From assembly GCF_004135285.1 (NCBI RefSeq), contig NZ_CP035494.1:3038001-3102000 (forward strand): DNA of 64,000 nucleotides. Direction: 5' to 3'. This document shows positions 23,629-31,440 of this stretch, piece by piece. Every line of letters starts with the position of its first letter. Within the stretch, counting starts at the first letter, position 1. Both the position numbers and the translations under genes were made by a program. The stretch comes from Microbacterium protaetiae. Lineage in GTDB: Bacteria > Actinomycetota > Actinomycetes > Actinomycetales > Microbacteriaceae. The notes beneath the pieces are model-generated. The model was not told the origin of the DNA and made no database searches. It saw nothing but the letters and a program-made list of their open reading frames with translations.

Positions 23629-24833
23629 GCCGGGATCGCACCCGCGGATGGCAGCGACTCCCGGCCGCGATGCGCATCGCGATCATCTATCTGATCGGGC
23701 GGGTGATCACCACAGGGCTCTTCGCCGGTGCCGCCCAGCTGTCCACGGCCAGCTCGCGGTACGGCGAACGCCCACGGTTGGGCACCCTGCTGATGGGCTG
23801 GGACGCGCAGTGGTACTGGTACATCGCGGTGCACGGTTATCCGAGCTCGCTCCCGCTGGATGAGGCGGGGCAGGTCACACAGAACCAGTGGGCGTTCATG
23901 CCGGTGTACCCGTATCTGGCGCGGCTGCTGGGCGGCACGGGCATCGGATGGCAGGTCGCAGCCATCCTGATCTCCCTGGTCTCCGGGTACCTGGCTGCTC
24001 TCGTGCTGTACCTGCTTCTGCGGCCGCGGATCGGCGCGATCGCCTCGATGTGGGCGGTCGTGTTCTTCGCGAATGCGCCGCTGGCGGCGATGTTCCAGGT
24101 GGCCTACGCCGAGTCGCTGTTCCTGCTGATGCTGTTCGCCGCTCTATGGCTGGTGGCCCGACGTCGATACGCCTGGCTGTATCCACTGGTGCTGCTCATG
24201 GCCTTCACGCGCCCGGGAGCGCTCGCCTTCGCGCTGTTCCTCGCCCTGCACGGGATTGTCCGCTGGGTGCGGCGGCGAGACGAACGTCTGCGACCGAGCG
24301 AGGTCGTGCACATCGTGCTGAACGGCCTGCTGGCGGCGATCGCCGGCTTCGCGTGGCCCGTGATCGCCGCCGCCGTGACCGGGCGGGCCGATGCGTACAT
24401 GGCGACAGAGCTCAGCTGGCGCCGGGGGTGGATCACCGGCGATGACGGCTCGTTCGCCCCGTTCCGCGGATTCTGGGATGCCGCGGCTTTCTGGTTCGGG
24501 CAGTGGGGGCTGGGCGCGACCGCCGGATACATCGCGCTCGGGGCGCTCGTGGTGCTCATCGCCGCGCTGCTGCTGTTCGGCCCGCGGGTACGGCGACTGG
24601 GCACGGACGTGCGGCTGTGGTCGGCGTCGTACCTGCTCTACCTGTTCGCGGTGTTCTTTCCGCAATCGAGTGTGTTCCGACTGCTCCTGCCGCTTTCACC
24701 GCTGTGGGGCGCGGCAGCGGTGCCGAGGTCTCGCACCTGGCGCTGCGGGGTGCTCGCGGCGTGTGTCGTGGGACAGTGGTGGTGGATCTACAACATGTAC
24801 GCACTCGGGAATACGTTCTGGCAGATCCCCTGA
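23625..24833 (+). CDS. PIG-V-like mannosyltransferase family membrane protein
   Basis: A 402-residue polytopic protein with roughly nine membrane helices. The motif WDAQWYWYIAVHGYP near residue 65, just after the first helix, is the hallmark of PIG-V-like and related GT-C glycosyltransferases, where the acidic residue acts in catalysis. Such enzymes use a polyprenyl-phosphate sugar on the outer face of the membrane. GTG 23625 overlaps the dapE stop as GTGA and is preferred over GTG 23610. A cell-envelope glycan role is inferred; donor and acceptor are unknown. Confidence 0.75.
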   Translation: MSRDRTRGWQRLPAAMRIAIIYLIGRVITTGLFAGAAQLSTASSRYGERPRLGTLLMGWDAQWYWYIAVHGYPSSLPLDEAGQVTQNQWAFMPVYPYLARLLGGTGIGWQVAAILISLVSGYLAALVLYLLLRPRIGAIASMWAVVFFANAPLAAMFQVAYAESLFLLMLFAALWLVARRRYAWLYPLVLLMAFTRPGALAFALFLALHGIVRWVRRRDERLRPSEVVHIVLNGLLAAIAGFAWPVIAAAVTGRADAYMATELSWRRGWITGDDGSFAPFRGFWDAAAFWFGQWGLGATAGYIALGALVVLIAALLLFGPRVRRLGTDVRLWSASYLLYLFAVFFPQSSVFRLLLPLSPLWGAAAVPRSRTWRCGVLAACVVGQWWWIYNMYALGNTFWQIP

Positions 24834-24852
24834 GTCGGCTGGTGACGGCTGA

Positions 24853-24883
24853 TTGCCGGCGGGCCGAAACGGCACGGTAAACT
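24853..24883 (+). promoter_or_regulatory. Probable promoter of the DUF3117 gene
   Basis: TTGCCG (24853-24858) and TAAACT (24878-24883) are separated by 19 bases. Transcription near 24890 would give a leader of about 27 bases containing the ribosome site AAAGGGAG. Confidence 0.5.
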
Positions 24884-24916
24884 AACGAGACAGACCAGCG
24901 ACGAAAGGGAGCCACG

Positions 24917-25087
24917 ATGGCAGCCATGAAGCCGAGAACCGGAGACGGCCCGATGGAGGCTGTGAAGGAGGGGCGTCTGATCATCGTCCGCGTTCCGCTC
25001 GAAGGGGGCGGACGTCTCGTCGTCTCCGTCAACGACGCGGAAGCGAAGGAGCTCTACGACGTGCTCGGCGGTGTCGTGAACGCCTAG
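24917..25087 (+). CDS. DUF3117 small conserved protein (56 aa)
   Basis: A 56-residue protein, MAAMKPRTGDGPMEAVKEGR... , highly conserved across actinobacteria as DUF3117. Two short beta-rich segments (LIIVRVPLEGGGRLVVSV) are followed by a C-terminal helix. There is no membrane segment. The ATG has AAAGGGAGCC upstream and a recognisable promoter, and a perfect hairpin follows, so it forms its own transcription unit. Function is unknown in the family. It is easily missed because of its length. Confidence 0.92.
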   Translation: MAAMKPRTGDGPMEAVKEGRLIIVRVPLEGGGRLVVSVNDAEAKELYDVLGGVVNA

Positions 25088-25100
25088 TTCACAGATCTCC

Positions 25101-25136
25101 ACGTCAGCGGCCGGTCGGAAGACCGGCCGCTGACGT
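25101..25136. terminator. Perfect 16-bp hairpin terminator, bidirectional
   Basis: ACGTCAGCGGCCGGTC (25101-25116), loop GGAA, then GACCGGCCGCTGACGT (25121-25136) form a flawless 16-bp stem. It sits 13 bases after the DUF3117 stop and 3 bases from the stop of the convergent methyltransferase gene, so it should end both transcripts. Confidence 0.88.
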
Positions 25137-25139
25137 GTG

Positions 25140-25781
25140 TCAGGCCTCGTCGGGGTGCACGGTGGTCAGCTGCAGCAGCCCCTCGCCGCTCAGCGAGAGC
25201 GCACCGATCACGGCGGGGGAGGACTGCGTCTCTTGGATGAGAGACCGATAGGCGCTGGTGACCGGGTCGCGACGCACCGGGTCGGCGACGGCGCCGCCGG
25301 CAAGCACGCGCGGCACGAGCACGGTTCCTCCCGGGCGAACCAGGCGCAGCCCGTGCTCCACGTATTCGATCACGCCTTCGGCGTCGGCATCGACGAACAC
25401 GATGTCGTAGGCACCCTCGTTCATGCGGGGCAGCACTTCGGCGGCCCGCCCCGTGATGAAGCGCGTACGCGCCGCCGGAATGCGCGCGGCGGTGAACGAC
25501 TGCCGTGCGGCGCCGAGATGCTCGGGCTCGCTGTCGATGGTGGTCAGGATCGCACGTGGTGCCCCGTGCAGCAACCATAGGCCCGACACCCCGGCGCCCG
25601 TGCCGATCTCGATCATGCTGCGGGCCGCGGTGGCCGCGGCGATCACTGCGCATTGGGCGCCCACAGCGGGGCTGATCGGCGCGGCTCCCAACTCGAGCGC
25701 GTGCGCGCGCGCACGGGCGATGTGGTCGGGCTCGGCCGTCGCTTCCTGGACGAACCGCTGGTTCGCGTCCTGCTCGCTCAT
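25140..25781 (-). CDS. O-methyltransferase, family 3 (SAM-dependent)
   Basis: A 213-residue class I methyltransferase. Motif I is MIEIGTGAGVSGLWLL near residues 56-71, an acidic Asp at the end of strand 2 is in LTTIDSEPEHLGAARQ, and YDIVFVDADAE near 123 carries the metal-binding Asp typical of catechol-type O-methyltransferases. The usual lysine next to it is not obvious, so metal use is uncertain. It lies beside tatB, as its likely orthologue does in mycobacteria. GGAGG precedes the ATG. The substrate is unknown. Confidence 0.85.
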   Translation of the reverse strand: MSEQDANQRFVQEATAEPDHIARARAHALELGAAPISPAVGAQCAVIAAATAARSMIEIGTGAGVSGLWLLHGAPRAILTTIDSEPEHLGAARQSFTAARIPAARTRFITGRAAEVLPRMNEGAYDIVFVDADAEGVIEYVEHGLRLVRPGGTVLVPRVLAGGAVADPVRRDPVTSAYRSLIQETQSSPAVIGALSLSGEGLLQLTTVHPDEA

Positions 25782-25858
25782 GTGTGCACCAACCTCCGCT
25801 CCCAGCGTACGCGAGCGGCGTGGGCCGAACCGGCAGACGCGGCAGGTAATCTGAAGTC

Positions 25859-26209
25859 ATGATCTTCGGGCTGACCTTCGAGAAGCTCCTGGTGATCGGT
25901 GTGATCGCCGCGCTTCTGCTGGGGCCCGACCGTCTTCCCAAATACGCGGAGATGCTCGCACGCGCGGTCAAGCGCGGGCGGGAGCTGCTGGGCACCGCCA
26001 AGGAGCGCATGCAGGACGAGCTGGGCGACGACGTGGACTGGCGCACCCTCGACCCTCGCCAGTACGACCCACGCCGCATCATCCGCGAAGCCCTGCTCGA
26101 TGACACTCCGGCCCGGCCCGCGGCGCCGGCGGCACCGGCTCCCGTGGCGGCACAGCCCGAGGCCTTCCGCCCCGGCACCGTGCCCCCGTTCGATTCCGAG
26201 GCCACCTGA
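25859..26209 (+). CDS. tatB: Sec-independent translocase subunit TatB
   Basis: A 116-residue membrane protein with one N-terminal helix (MIFGLTFEKLLVIGVIAALL), the GPDRLPKY hinge, a long amphipathic helix, and a Pro/Ala-rich acidic tail. The MIFGLTFEKL start and the extended tail favour TatB over TatA. With TatC it recognises twin-arginine signal peptides. TAATCT (25847-25852) ends six bases before the ATG without a Shine-Dalgarno, so the message is leaderless. No tatC lies in the window. Confidence 0.88.
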   Translation: MIFGLTFEKLLVIGVIAALLLGPDRLPKYAEMLARAVKRGRELLGTAKERMQDELGDDVDWRTLDPRQYDPRRIIREALLDDTPARPAAPAAPAPVAAQPEAFRPGTVPPFDSEAT

Positions 26210-26298
26210 ACTCCTCCCCAGGTGGGCGCACACCGCGAGTTGTGCACAGATTGGGCTGCGGCATCCCGCGCGTGATCGTCGACGTGCAGGCTGGAGGA

Positions 26299-26748
26299 AT
26301 GACGAACGACACTCTGGCGGCCGACAAAGATGCGCCGCTGACCGATGACACCCTGTTGACCGAGCGCGTGCTCTTTCTGCTCGAACGTGCGAACCTCCGC
26401 CAGTTCTGGATGATGTTCCTCGATGAGCACGACGTTCAAGCACCGACCCTGATGCCGTGTGACGATCTGCCGGTGGACCCATGCCACCAGACCCACACCG
26501 ATGATCTGGGCACCGTGACGCACGCCGAGCTGCTCGCCGCGCGGATAGCCTTCCTGATGGAGCACTGCGAATTCGCCCAGGCGGTGTTCGTATGGGAGCG
26601 CCGGGGCGGCCCGCGGGTGGGTGAGCAGGAGCGCGCGTGGGCGCGCGAGCTCGGCGCGGCATGCGTGCGACACGGTGTGCGGGTGCGCGCGCAGTTCTTG
26701 CTGCACGACCGGGGCGTACGCGTACTCGCGCCCGACGACTACCTCTGA
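26299..26748 (+). CDS. Conserved-looking hypothetical cytosolic protein, unknown
   Basis: A 149-residue acidic protein without membrane segments or signal peptide. It has two helical blocks (LLTERVLFLLERANLRQFWM and ELLAARIAFLMEHCEFAQAV) that look like a weak internal repeat, separated by a loop DDLPVDPCHQTHTDDLG with a Cys/His/Asp cluster that might bind metal. I do not recognise a family. GGAGG sits at good spacing before ATG 26299, so the in-frame extension to 26242 is rejected. Its 3' end overlaps mrp (convergent) by ten bases. Confidence 0.7.
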   Translation: MTNDTLAADKDAPLTDDTLLTERVLFLLERANLRQFWMMFLDEHDVQAPTLMPCDDLPVDPCHQTHTDDLGTVTHAELLAARIAFLMEHCEFAQAVFVWERRGGPRVGEQERAWARELGAACVRHGVRVRAQFLLHDRGVRVLAPDDYL

Positions 26749-27917
26749 GGCTGTGCTCTGGCCCCCGAGGGGTCGCCGGTGTGGCCGATGTTCTGGGCAC
26801 CGCGGCGGCGCGCAGGCAGCAGGTCGATCCGCTCGGCGAGCGCTGTCAGGGCCAGGGATGCCGCATCGTGCGGGTCTGCGAGAACCGCCGGGGTACCGGC
26901 ATCCCCATCGCGTCGCAGTGCCGGGCTCAGCGGAATCGACGCGAGCAGCGGCACCTGCTCGTCGGGAGTGCTCAGCGCGGTGGCGACGGCCTGGCCGCCG
27001 CCGGCGCCGAACAGATCGAAGACGGTGCCGTCGGGCAGGGGCATGGGGGCCATGTTCTCAACCACACCGAGCACGCGCTGACCGGTCTGGCGGGCCACCA
27101 GCCCGCTGCGGGCGGCGACCTCGGCGGCCGCCGGCTGTGGGGTGGTCACCACCAGCACGTCGGCGTCGGGCAGCAGCTGCCCGACCGTGATCGCGATGTC
27201 ACCGGTGCCCGGCGGCATGTCCAGCAGCAGAACGTCGATGTCGTCGAAGTGCACGTCGGCGAGGAACTGCTGCACGGTGCGATGCAGCAGCGGGCCGCGC
27301 CAGGCCACGGCCTGCCGCTCGGCACCCTCGCGCAGGAACATGCCGATGGAGATCGTCTTCACCTCGTGGGCCACCGGCGGCAGGATCATGTCGTCGATGC
27401 GGGTCGGGCGCGGCATGGCACCGGTCGCATCGACCAGGCCCATCAGGCCGGGAATGGAGAACCCGTGCACATCGAGGTCGGCCAGACCCACGCGGTGCCC
27501 CCGCGACGCGAGGGCGACGGCAAGGTTCGCGGTCAGCGTGGACTTGCCCACCCCGCCCTTTCCGCTGGTGACGGCGATGACCCGGGTGCGCGAGGAGCCT
27601 GAATACGGGGCGCTGCGTCGGCCGCGTGCGCCACGCAGCCGCTCGACCAGCGCGGCGCGTTCGGCCGGATCCATGGTGCCGACCGTGACGTCGACCTCGT
27701 TCACCCCGGGAACGGATGCCGCGGCGGTGGCCACATCGGTCTCGATCTTCTGGGCCATCGGGCAGCCCACCACCGTCAGCACGATGGACACGTGCGCGGT
27801 GCCACGTTCGTCGACCGTGATCTCGCGGACCATGTTCATGTCGTCGATCGATCGGCGCAGCTCGGGGTCGACCACGGCCCCGACCGCCGAGCGCACGGCG
27901 TCGGCGAGGGCGGTCAC
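26739..27917 (-). CDS. mrp: Mrp/ApbC family P-loop ATPase, Fe-S cluster carrier
   Basis: A 392-residue protein with an N-terminal MIP18/DUF59 domain (about residues 1-95) and a C-terminal P-loop domain. The deviant Walker A is TSGKGGVGKST near residue 115, and VLLLDMPPGTGD near 213 is the Mrp Walker B region. Members bind and transfer Fe-S clusters to apoproteins. The usual C-terminal CxxC is not seen: ENMAPMPLPDG lies where many members have ENMS...C..C, so cluster binding is uncertain. The GTG overlaps the DUF1003 stop by four bases, placing it last in a three-gene operon. Confidence 0.9.
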   Translation of the reverse strand: MTALADAVRSAVGAVVDPELRRSIDDMNMVREITVDERGTAHVSIVLTVVGCPMAQKIETDVATAAASVPGVNEVDVTVGTMDPAERAALVERLRGARGRRSAPYSGSSRTRVIAVTSGKGGVGKSTLTANLAVALASRGHRVGLADLDVHGFSIPGLMGLVDATGAMPRPTRIDDMILPPVAHEVKTISIGMFLREGAERQAVAWRGPLLHRTVQQFLADVHFDDIDVLLLDMPPGTGDIAITVGQLLPDADVLVVTTPQPAAAEVAARSGLVARQTGQRVLGVVENMAPMPLPDGTVFDLFGAGGGQAVATALSTPDEQVPLLASIPLSPALRRDGDAGTPAVLADPHDAASLALTALAERIDLLPARRRGAQNIGHTGDPSGARAQPQR

Positions 27918-28426
27918 GACGCGCTGCCGGCGTCGTCGCGTTCGTCCAGCAGCGCCTTCAACTCGTGGCGCAGGGCCTCGCGGGTCATCACCTGCTCGGT
28001 CAGCTCGGTCAGTGCCAGGCGCAGCGCGACGATCTCACGGGCGAGGTACTCGGTGTCGGCGAGATTGCGTTCTGCGCGCTGGCGGTCTTGCTCGATCTGC
28101 ACGCGGTCGCGGTCGTCCTGACGGTTCTGCGCCAGCAGGATCAGGGGAGCCGCGTACGACGCCTGCAGTGAGAGCACGAGGGTGAGCACCGTGAACCCGT
28201 ACACCTGCGAGTCGAACCGCAACGGCTCCGGGGCCAGAGTGTTCCAGGCGATCCAGGCGACGCAGAAGATCGTCAGCAGGGCCAGGAACGTGGGGGTGCC
28301 CATGGCCCGGGCCACCCACTCGGTGAAACGCCCGAAGCGGTCGCGTGAGGGCTGTGCGGGGCGCGCGCGCATGCCGCTGCGTCCCCGGGGCGCGTCCAGG
28401 CCCACGCGGTTTGTCGTGCGTGCCAT
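27914..28426 (-). CDS. DUF1003 family membrane protein
   Basis: A 170-residue protein with a basic N-terminal stretch, two membrane helices (about residues 43-63 and 78-100) and a long charged C-terminal helix. The motif between the helices, NTLAPEPLRFDSQVYGFTVL, and the following AAPLILLAQNRQDDRDR are the DUF1003 signature. Function is not established. The ATG abuts the stop of the MgtE_N/CBS gene, with GAGGAGG inside that gene's end as ribosome site, so the genes are co-transcribed. Confidence 0.88.
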   Translation of the reverse strand: MARTTNRVGLDAPRGRSGMRARPAQPSRDRFGRFTEWVARAMGTPTFLALLTIFCVAWIAWNTLAPEPLRFDSQVYGFTVLTLVLSLQASYAAPLILLAQNRQDDRDRVQIEQDRQRAERNLADTEYLAREIVALRLALTELTEQVMTREALRHELKALLDERDDAGSAS

Positions 28427-29710
28427 CTAGCGCCTCCTCGGAATGCTCGCGGTGGTGGTGGGGACGGGCTCGACATCGGTGTCCTGCGAACGCCAGTCCT
28501 CGGGCAGCAGGTAGTCGAGCACGTCGTCGACGCTGACCGCGCCGACCAGGCGCTGGGCCGGATCGACGACCGGCACCGAGACGAGGTTGTAGCTGGCCAG
28601 CAGCCGTGCCACCTCGGCTGCCGACGCGGTGACCGGTACCGCATCGGCGGCATCGTCGATGATCGCACCCAGTCGTTCGTGCGGGGGATAGCGCAGCATC
28701 CGTTGGAAATGCACGGTTCCCAGCAGGCGCCCGGTGGGCGTCTCGTACGGCGGCAGCGTGACGAACACCGCCGCAGCTAGGGCCGGATGCAGCTCATGCC
28801 GGCGAATCAGCGCGAGTGCCTCGGCCACGGTGGCATCGGCGGGCAGCACGATGGGCTCGCTGGTCATCAGGCCGCCGGCGGTATCGGGGCCGTACTTCAG
28901 CAGCGCGCGGACGTCGTCGGCCTCTTCGGGCTCCATCAGATCGAGGAGTTTCTCGAGCTTCGTCTCGGGCAGCTGGCCCAGCACGTCGGCGGCGTCGTCG
29001 GGCTCCATCGCGTCGAGGATGTCGGCGGCACGCTCGTCGCCGAGCTGTTCGAGGATGTGCACCTGATCGTCTTCGGGCATCTCTTCGAGGGCATCGGCGA
29101 GGCGATCGTCGGGCAGCTCCTCGGCGACCTCGAGCAGTCGTTCGTCGGGCAGGTCCAGCAGCGTGTTGGCAAGGTCGGCGGGCTTGAGCTCGGAATAGGT
29201 CGCCACCAACTGTTCGGCCGACTGCGCCTCACCGGGGTTCTGCTGCTCACGCACATCGGACCACTCGGCGAACGTCGTGGGCCCCTTCGCGAACGGCGAT
29301 GCCGAGGTCTTCGGCTTGCGCAGGAACAGCTGCCCTACGCTCCACATGCCCAGGCGGTCCTGTTCGATGGCGACATCTTCGATGACCGCGTGGCCCGAGC
29401 CGTCGCGGAAGAACACTTTACGACCGAGCAACTCGGCCATCACCCGTACCTCGCCGCCGCGCTGCTTGAAGCGGCGCACGTTGATGAGCCCCGTCGTGAT
29501 GACCTGCCCGGTGGCGATCGAGGTGACCCGGCCGATAGACAGGAAAACGTTGCGTCGCCCGGGGATCTCGACCACGAGTCCGATGACTCTCGGGGGATCG
29601 TCTTTGCGGTAGATGACGACGACGTCGCGGACGCGCCCGACCCGGTCGCCCGCGGGGTCGAAGACCGTGCAGCCGGCCAGCCGCGCGACGAAAACCCTCT
29701 GCGTGCTCAC
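28427..29710 (-). CDS. MgtE_N and CBS domain protein without a channel domain
   Basis: A 427-residue soluble protein. The first 100 residues form a PRC-barrel-like module (RVFVARLAGCTVFDPAGDRV). Then comes an MgtE N-domain solenoid of DxLxxLPEDxxxxxLExM repeats (about 195-270), and a CBS pair (about 285-420). MgtE transporters use the same N-CBS unit as a Mg2+ gate, but no membrane helices follow, so this is a free regulatory module. The GTG lies six bases after TACGCT on the minus strand, a leaderless layout; much longer in-frame extensions run antisense to the next gene. It heads an operon with DUF1003 and mrp. Confidence 0.88.
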   Translation of the reverse strand: MSTQRVFVARLAGCTVFDPAGDRVGRVRDVVVIYRKDDPPRVIGLVVEIPGRRNVFLSIGRVTSIATGQVITTGLINVRRFKQRGGEVRVMAELLGRKVFFRDGSGHAVIEDVAIEQDRLGMWSVGQLFLRKPKTSASPFAKGPTTFAEWSDVREQQNPGEAQSAEQLVATYSELKPADLANTLLDLPDERLLEVAEELPDDRLADALEEMPEDDQVHILEQLGDERAADILDAMEPDDAADVLGQLPETKLEKLLDLMEPEEADDVRALLKYGPDTAGGLMTSEPIVLPADATVAEALALIRRHELHPALAAAVFVTLPPYETPTGRLLGTVHFQRMLRYPPHERLGAIIDDAADAVPVTASAAEVARLLASYNLVSVPVVDPAQRLVGAVSVDDVLDYLLPEDWRSQDTDVEPVPTTTASIPRRR

Positions 29711-29779
29711 TCTCCCAGCGTAGCCGTCTGAGGTGTTCCGATCCGGAAATGCGTCGTGCCGCCGTGACAAGATGGAGTG

Positions 29780-30742
29780 GTGACTATGCCGGGGTTGGGA
29801 CAGGGACGCGGAGCGATCGGCGAGACCGTCGCGAGCTTCCCGACGTACGAGGGCGCGCAGAAGGCGGTCTCGGCCCTCGTGGCCGCCGACATCCCTGCCC
29901 GTGACATCGCGATCGTGGGCAGCGGACTGCGCTCGGTGGAGCGCGTCACCGGAAAGCTCGGCTATGCGACCGCCGCGCGCAGTGGTGCCATCAACGGCCT
30001 GCTGTTGGGTCTGTTCTTCTCGGCGATCTTCGTGCTCGGCAACAGCGCCGCGCCGTTGTCGGCGTTCATCGGTGTGCTGTTCGTCGGGGTGGCGCTCGGG
30101 ATGCTGCTGAGCATCGGCGGATACGCGATAGTGCGACGGCGCCGCGACTTCGCCTCGGTCACGCAGGTGATCGCCGACCACTACGAGGTCACGGTGCTGC
30201 CCACCAGCATCCATCGCGCCCGCGAGGTGCTCGGGCCGGTGACCACCGTCGCGCGGCCGCAGGAGTCGAACCCCAGCGCCCCTCCGCAGTATGGCGAGCG
30301 CAGCGATGACCCGCCCCGATACGGTCAGCGCCATGAAGAGCCGCCGCGCTACGGTGAGCGGGTGGTGCCGCCGCCCCCGCAGTTCGGCGTGCGCACTGAC
30401 GACCCGCCGCGATACGGGCAGCGTCTGCCCGAGAAGGCTCAGGCCGACGCCGCGCAGCCCGATCCCGCAGCGTCCGAGAGCACGCCAGAAGATGGCGAGC
30501 CGGCGCCCGAGGCGACTCCGGCGAGTGAGCAGCCGGCTCCCGAGGTGCCGGACGAGCAGCCGCACCCCGACGGGCAACCGGCCCCCGAGGTGCCGGACGA
30601 GCAGCCGCACCCGGACGAGCAGCCGCACCCGGACGGGCAGCCGGCTCCCGAGGCGCCGGACGAGCAGCCGGATGGCGCCCCGGAGCTCGAGCACCCCGAC
30701 GAGTCCACCCTCCCCGACGGAGACGACGATCGCCGCCAGTGA
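29780..30742 (+). CDS. General stress protein-like membrane protein with proline-rich repeat tail
   Basis: A 320-residue protein. The N-terminal 130 residues match the general stress protein 17M-like fold (VASFPTYEGAQKAVSALVAA, with two hydrophobic helices in the middle, about residues 68-115). The remaining ~180 residues are low complexity: five PP[RQ][YF]G[EQV]R motifs, then several Glu/Pro/Gln-rich blocks such as QPAPEVPDEQPHPDGQ. GTG 29780 lies six bases after CAAGAT; GTG 29777 is the alternative. The tail is probably disordered and cytoplasmic, perhaps for protein binding. Function is unknown. Confidence 0.75.
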   Translation: MTMPGLGQGRGAIGETVASFPTYEGAQKAVSALVAADIPARDIAIVGSGLRSVERVTGKLGYATAARSGAINGLLLGLFFSAIFVLGNSAAPLSAFIGVLFVGVALGMLLSIGGYAIVRRRRDFASVTQVIADHYEVTVLPTSIHRAREVLGPVTTVARPQESNPSAPPQYGERSDDPPRYGQRHEEPPRYGERVVPPPPQFGVRTDDPPRYGQRLPEKAQADAAQPDPAASESTPEDGEPAPEATPASEQPAPEVPDEQPHPDGQPAPEVPDEQPHPDEQPHPDGQPAPEAPDEQPDGAPELEHPDESTLPDGDDDRRQ

Positions 30743-30755
30743 AGCCCCCGTTCGG

Positions 30756-31397
30756 GTGGCCCTGCCTCGGGGCGTCGTCGATGTCGACACGGCAACGCAC
30801 GAGCCGGACGCGTCACCCTGGGCCACGGTGCTGCTCACGCACGGCGCGGGTACGCGCTTCGATCATCCGTTCCTGCTCGGCTTCGCCGATGCTCTGGCCA
30901 CAGCCGGTGCCCGGTGCGTGCGCTTCAACCTGCCGTATGCGCAGCAGGGTCGCCGCGTGCCTGGACCTGCGGCGCACGCCATGGCAGGATGGCGCGCGGT
31001 GCGGGATGCCGCCCCTGATGACGCGCCGGTGTTCGCGGCCGGCCGTTCCTACGGCGGACGGATGGCGTCGATGGCGGCCGCCGACGGACGGTTCGACGTG
31101 GCCGGCCTTGTGTACCTGGGCTATCCGCTGCATCCGCCGGGCAATCCCGATCGACTGCGGGCCGACCATCTGCCGGCGATCACGGCGCCGCAGCTGTTCG
31201 TGTCGGGTACCCGCGACCCGTTCGTCGCTCCGCACGACCAGCTTGAGCGCGCCGTAGCCTCGTGCCCTCGCGCCCGGCTGCGCTGGATCGACGGGGGCGG
31301 GCACGGCTTCGAGGTTGCACGCCACTGTCGCCCGGCCGCCCAGATCGGCGTCGAGATCGCCGCTATCGCGGCGGAGTGGATGCGCGCCCAGGTGTGA
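30756..31397 (+). CDS. Alpha/beta hydrolase (KANL3/Tex30-like)
   Basis: A 213-residue serine hydrolase-fold protein. The oxyanion segment LLTHGAGTRFDHP lies near residue 28, the nucleophile elbow GRSYGGRMAS near 93, the acid loop FVSGTRDPF near 150, and the His in DGGGHGFE near 185, so the catalytic triad is complete. The frame is open far upstream through the stress protein; GTG 30756, 14 bases after that gene's stop, gives a family-like N-terminus. Coupled translation is likely. The substrate is unknown. Confidence 0.78.
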   Translation: MALPRGVVDVDTATHEPDASPWATVLLTHGAGTRFDHPFLLGFADALATAGARCVRFNLPYAQQGRRVPGPAAHAMAGWRAVRDAAPDDAPVFAAGRSYGGRMASMAAADGRFDVAGLVYLGYPLHPPGNPDRLRADHLPAITAPQLFVSGTRDPFVAPHDQLERAVASCPRARLRWIDGGGHGFEVARHCRPAAQIGVEIAAIAAEWMRAQV

Positions 31398-31440
31398 TGC
31401 CTGCGCGTGTCCGGCGTGCACCCACCCTTGACCGGGCCGT

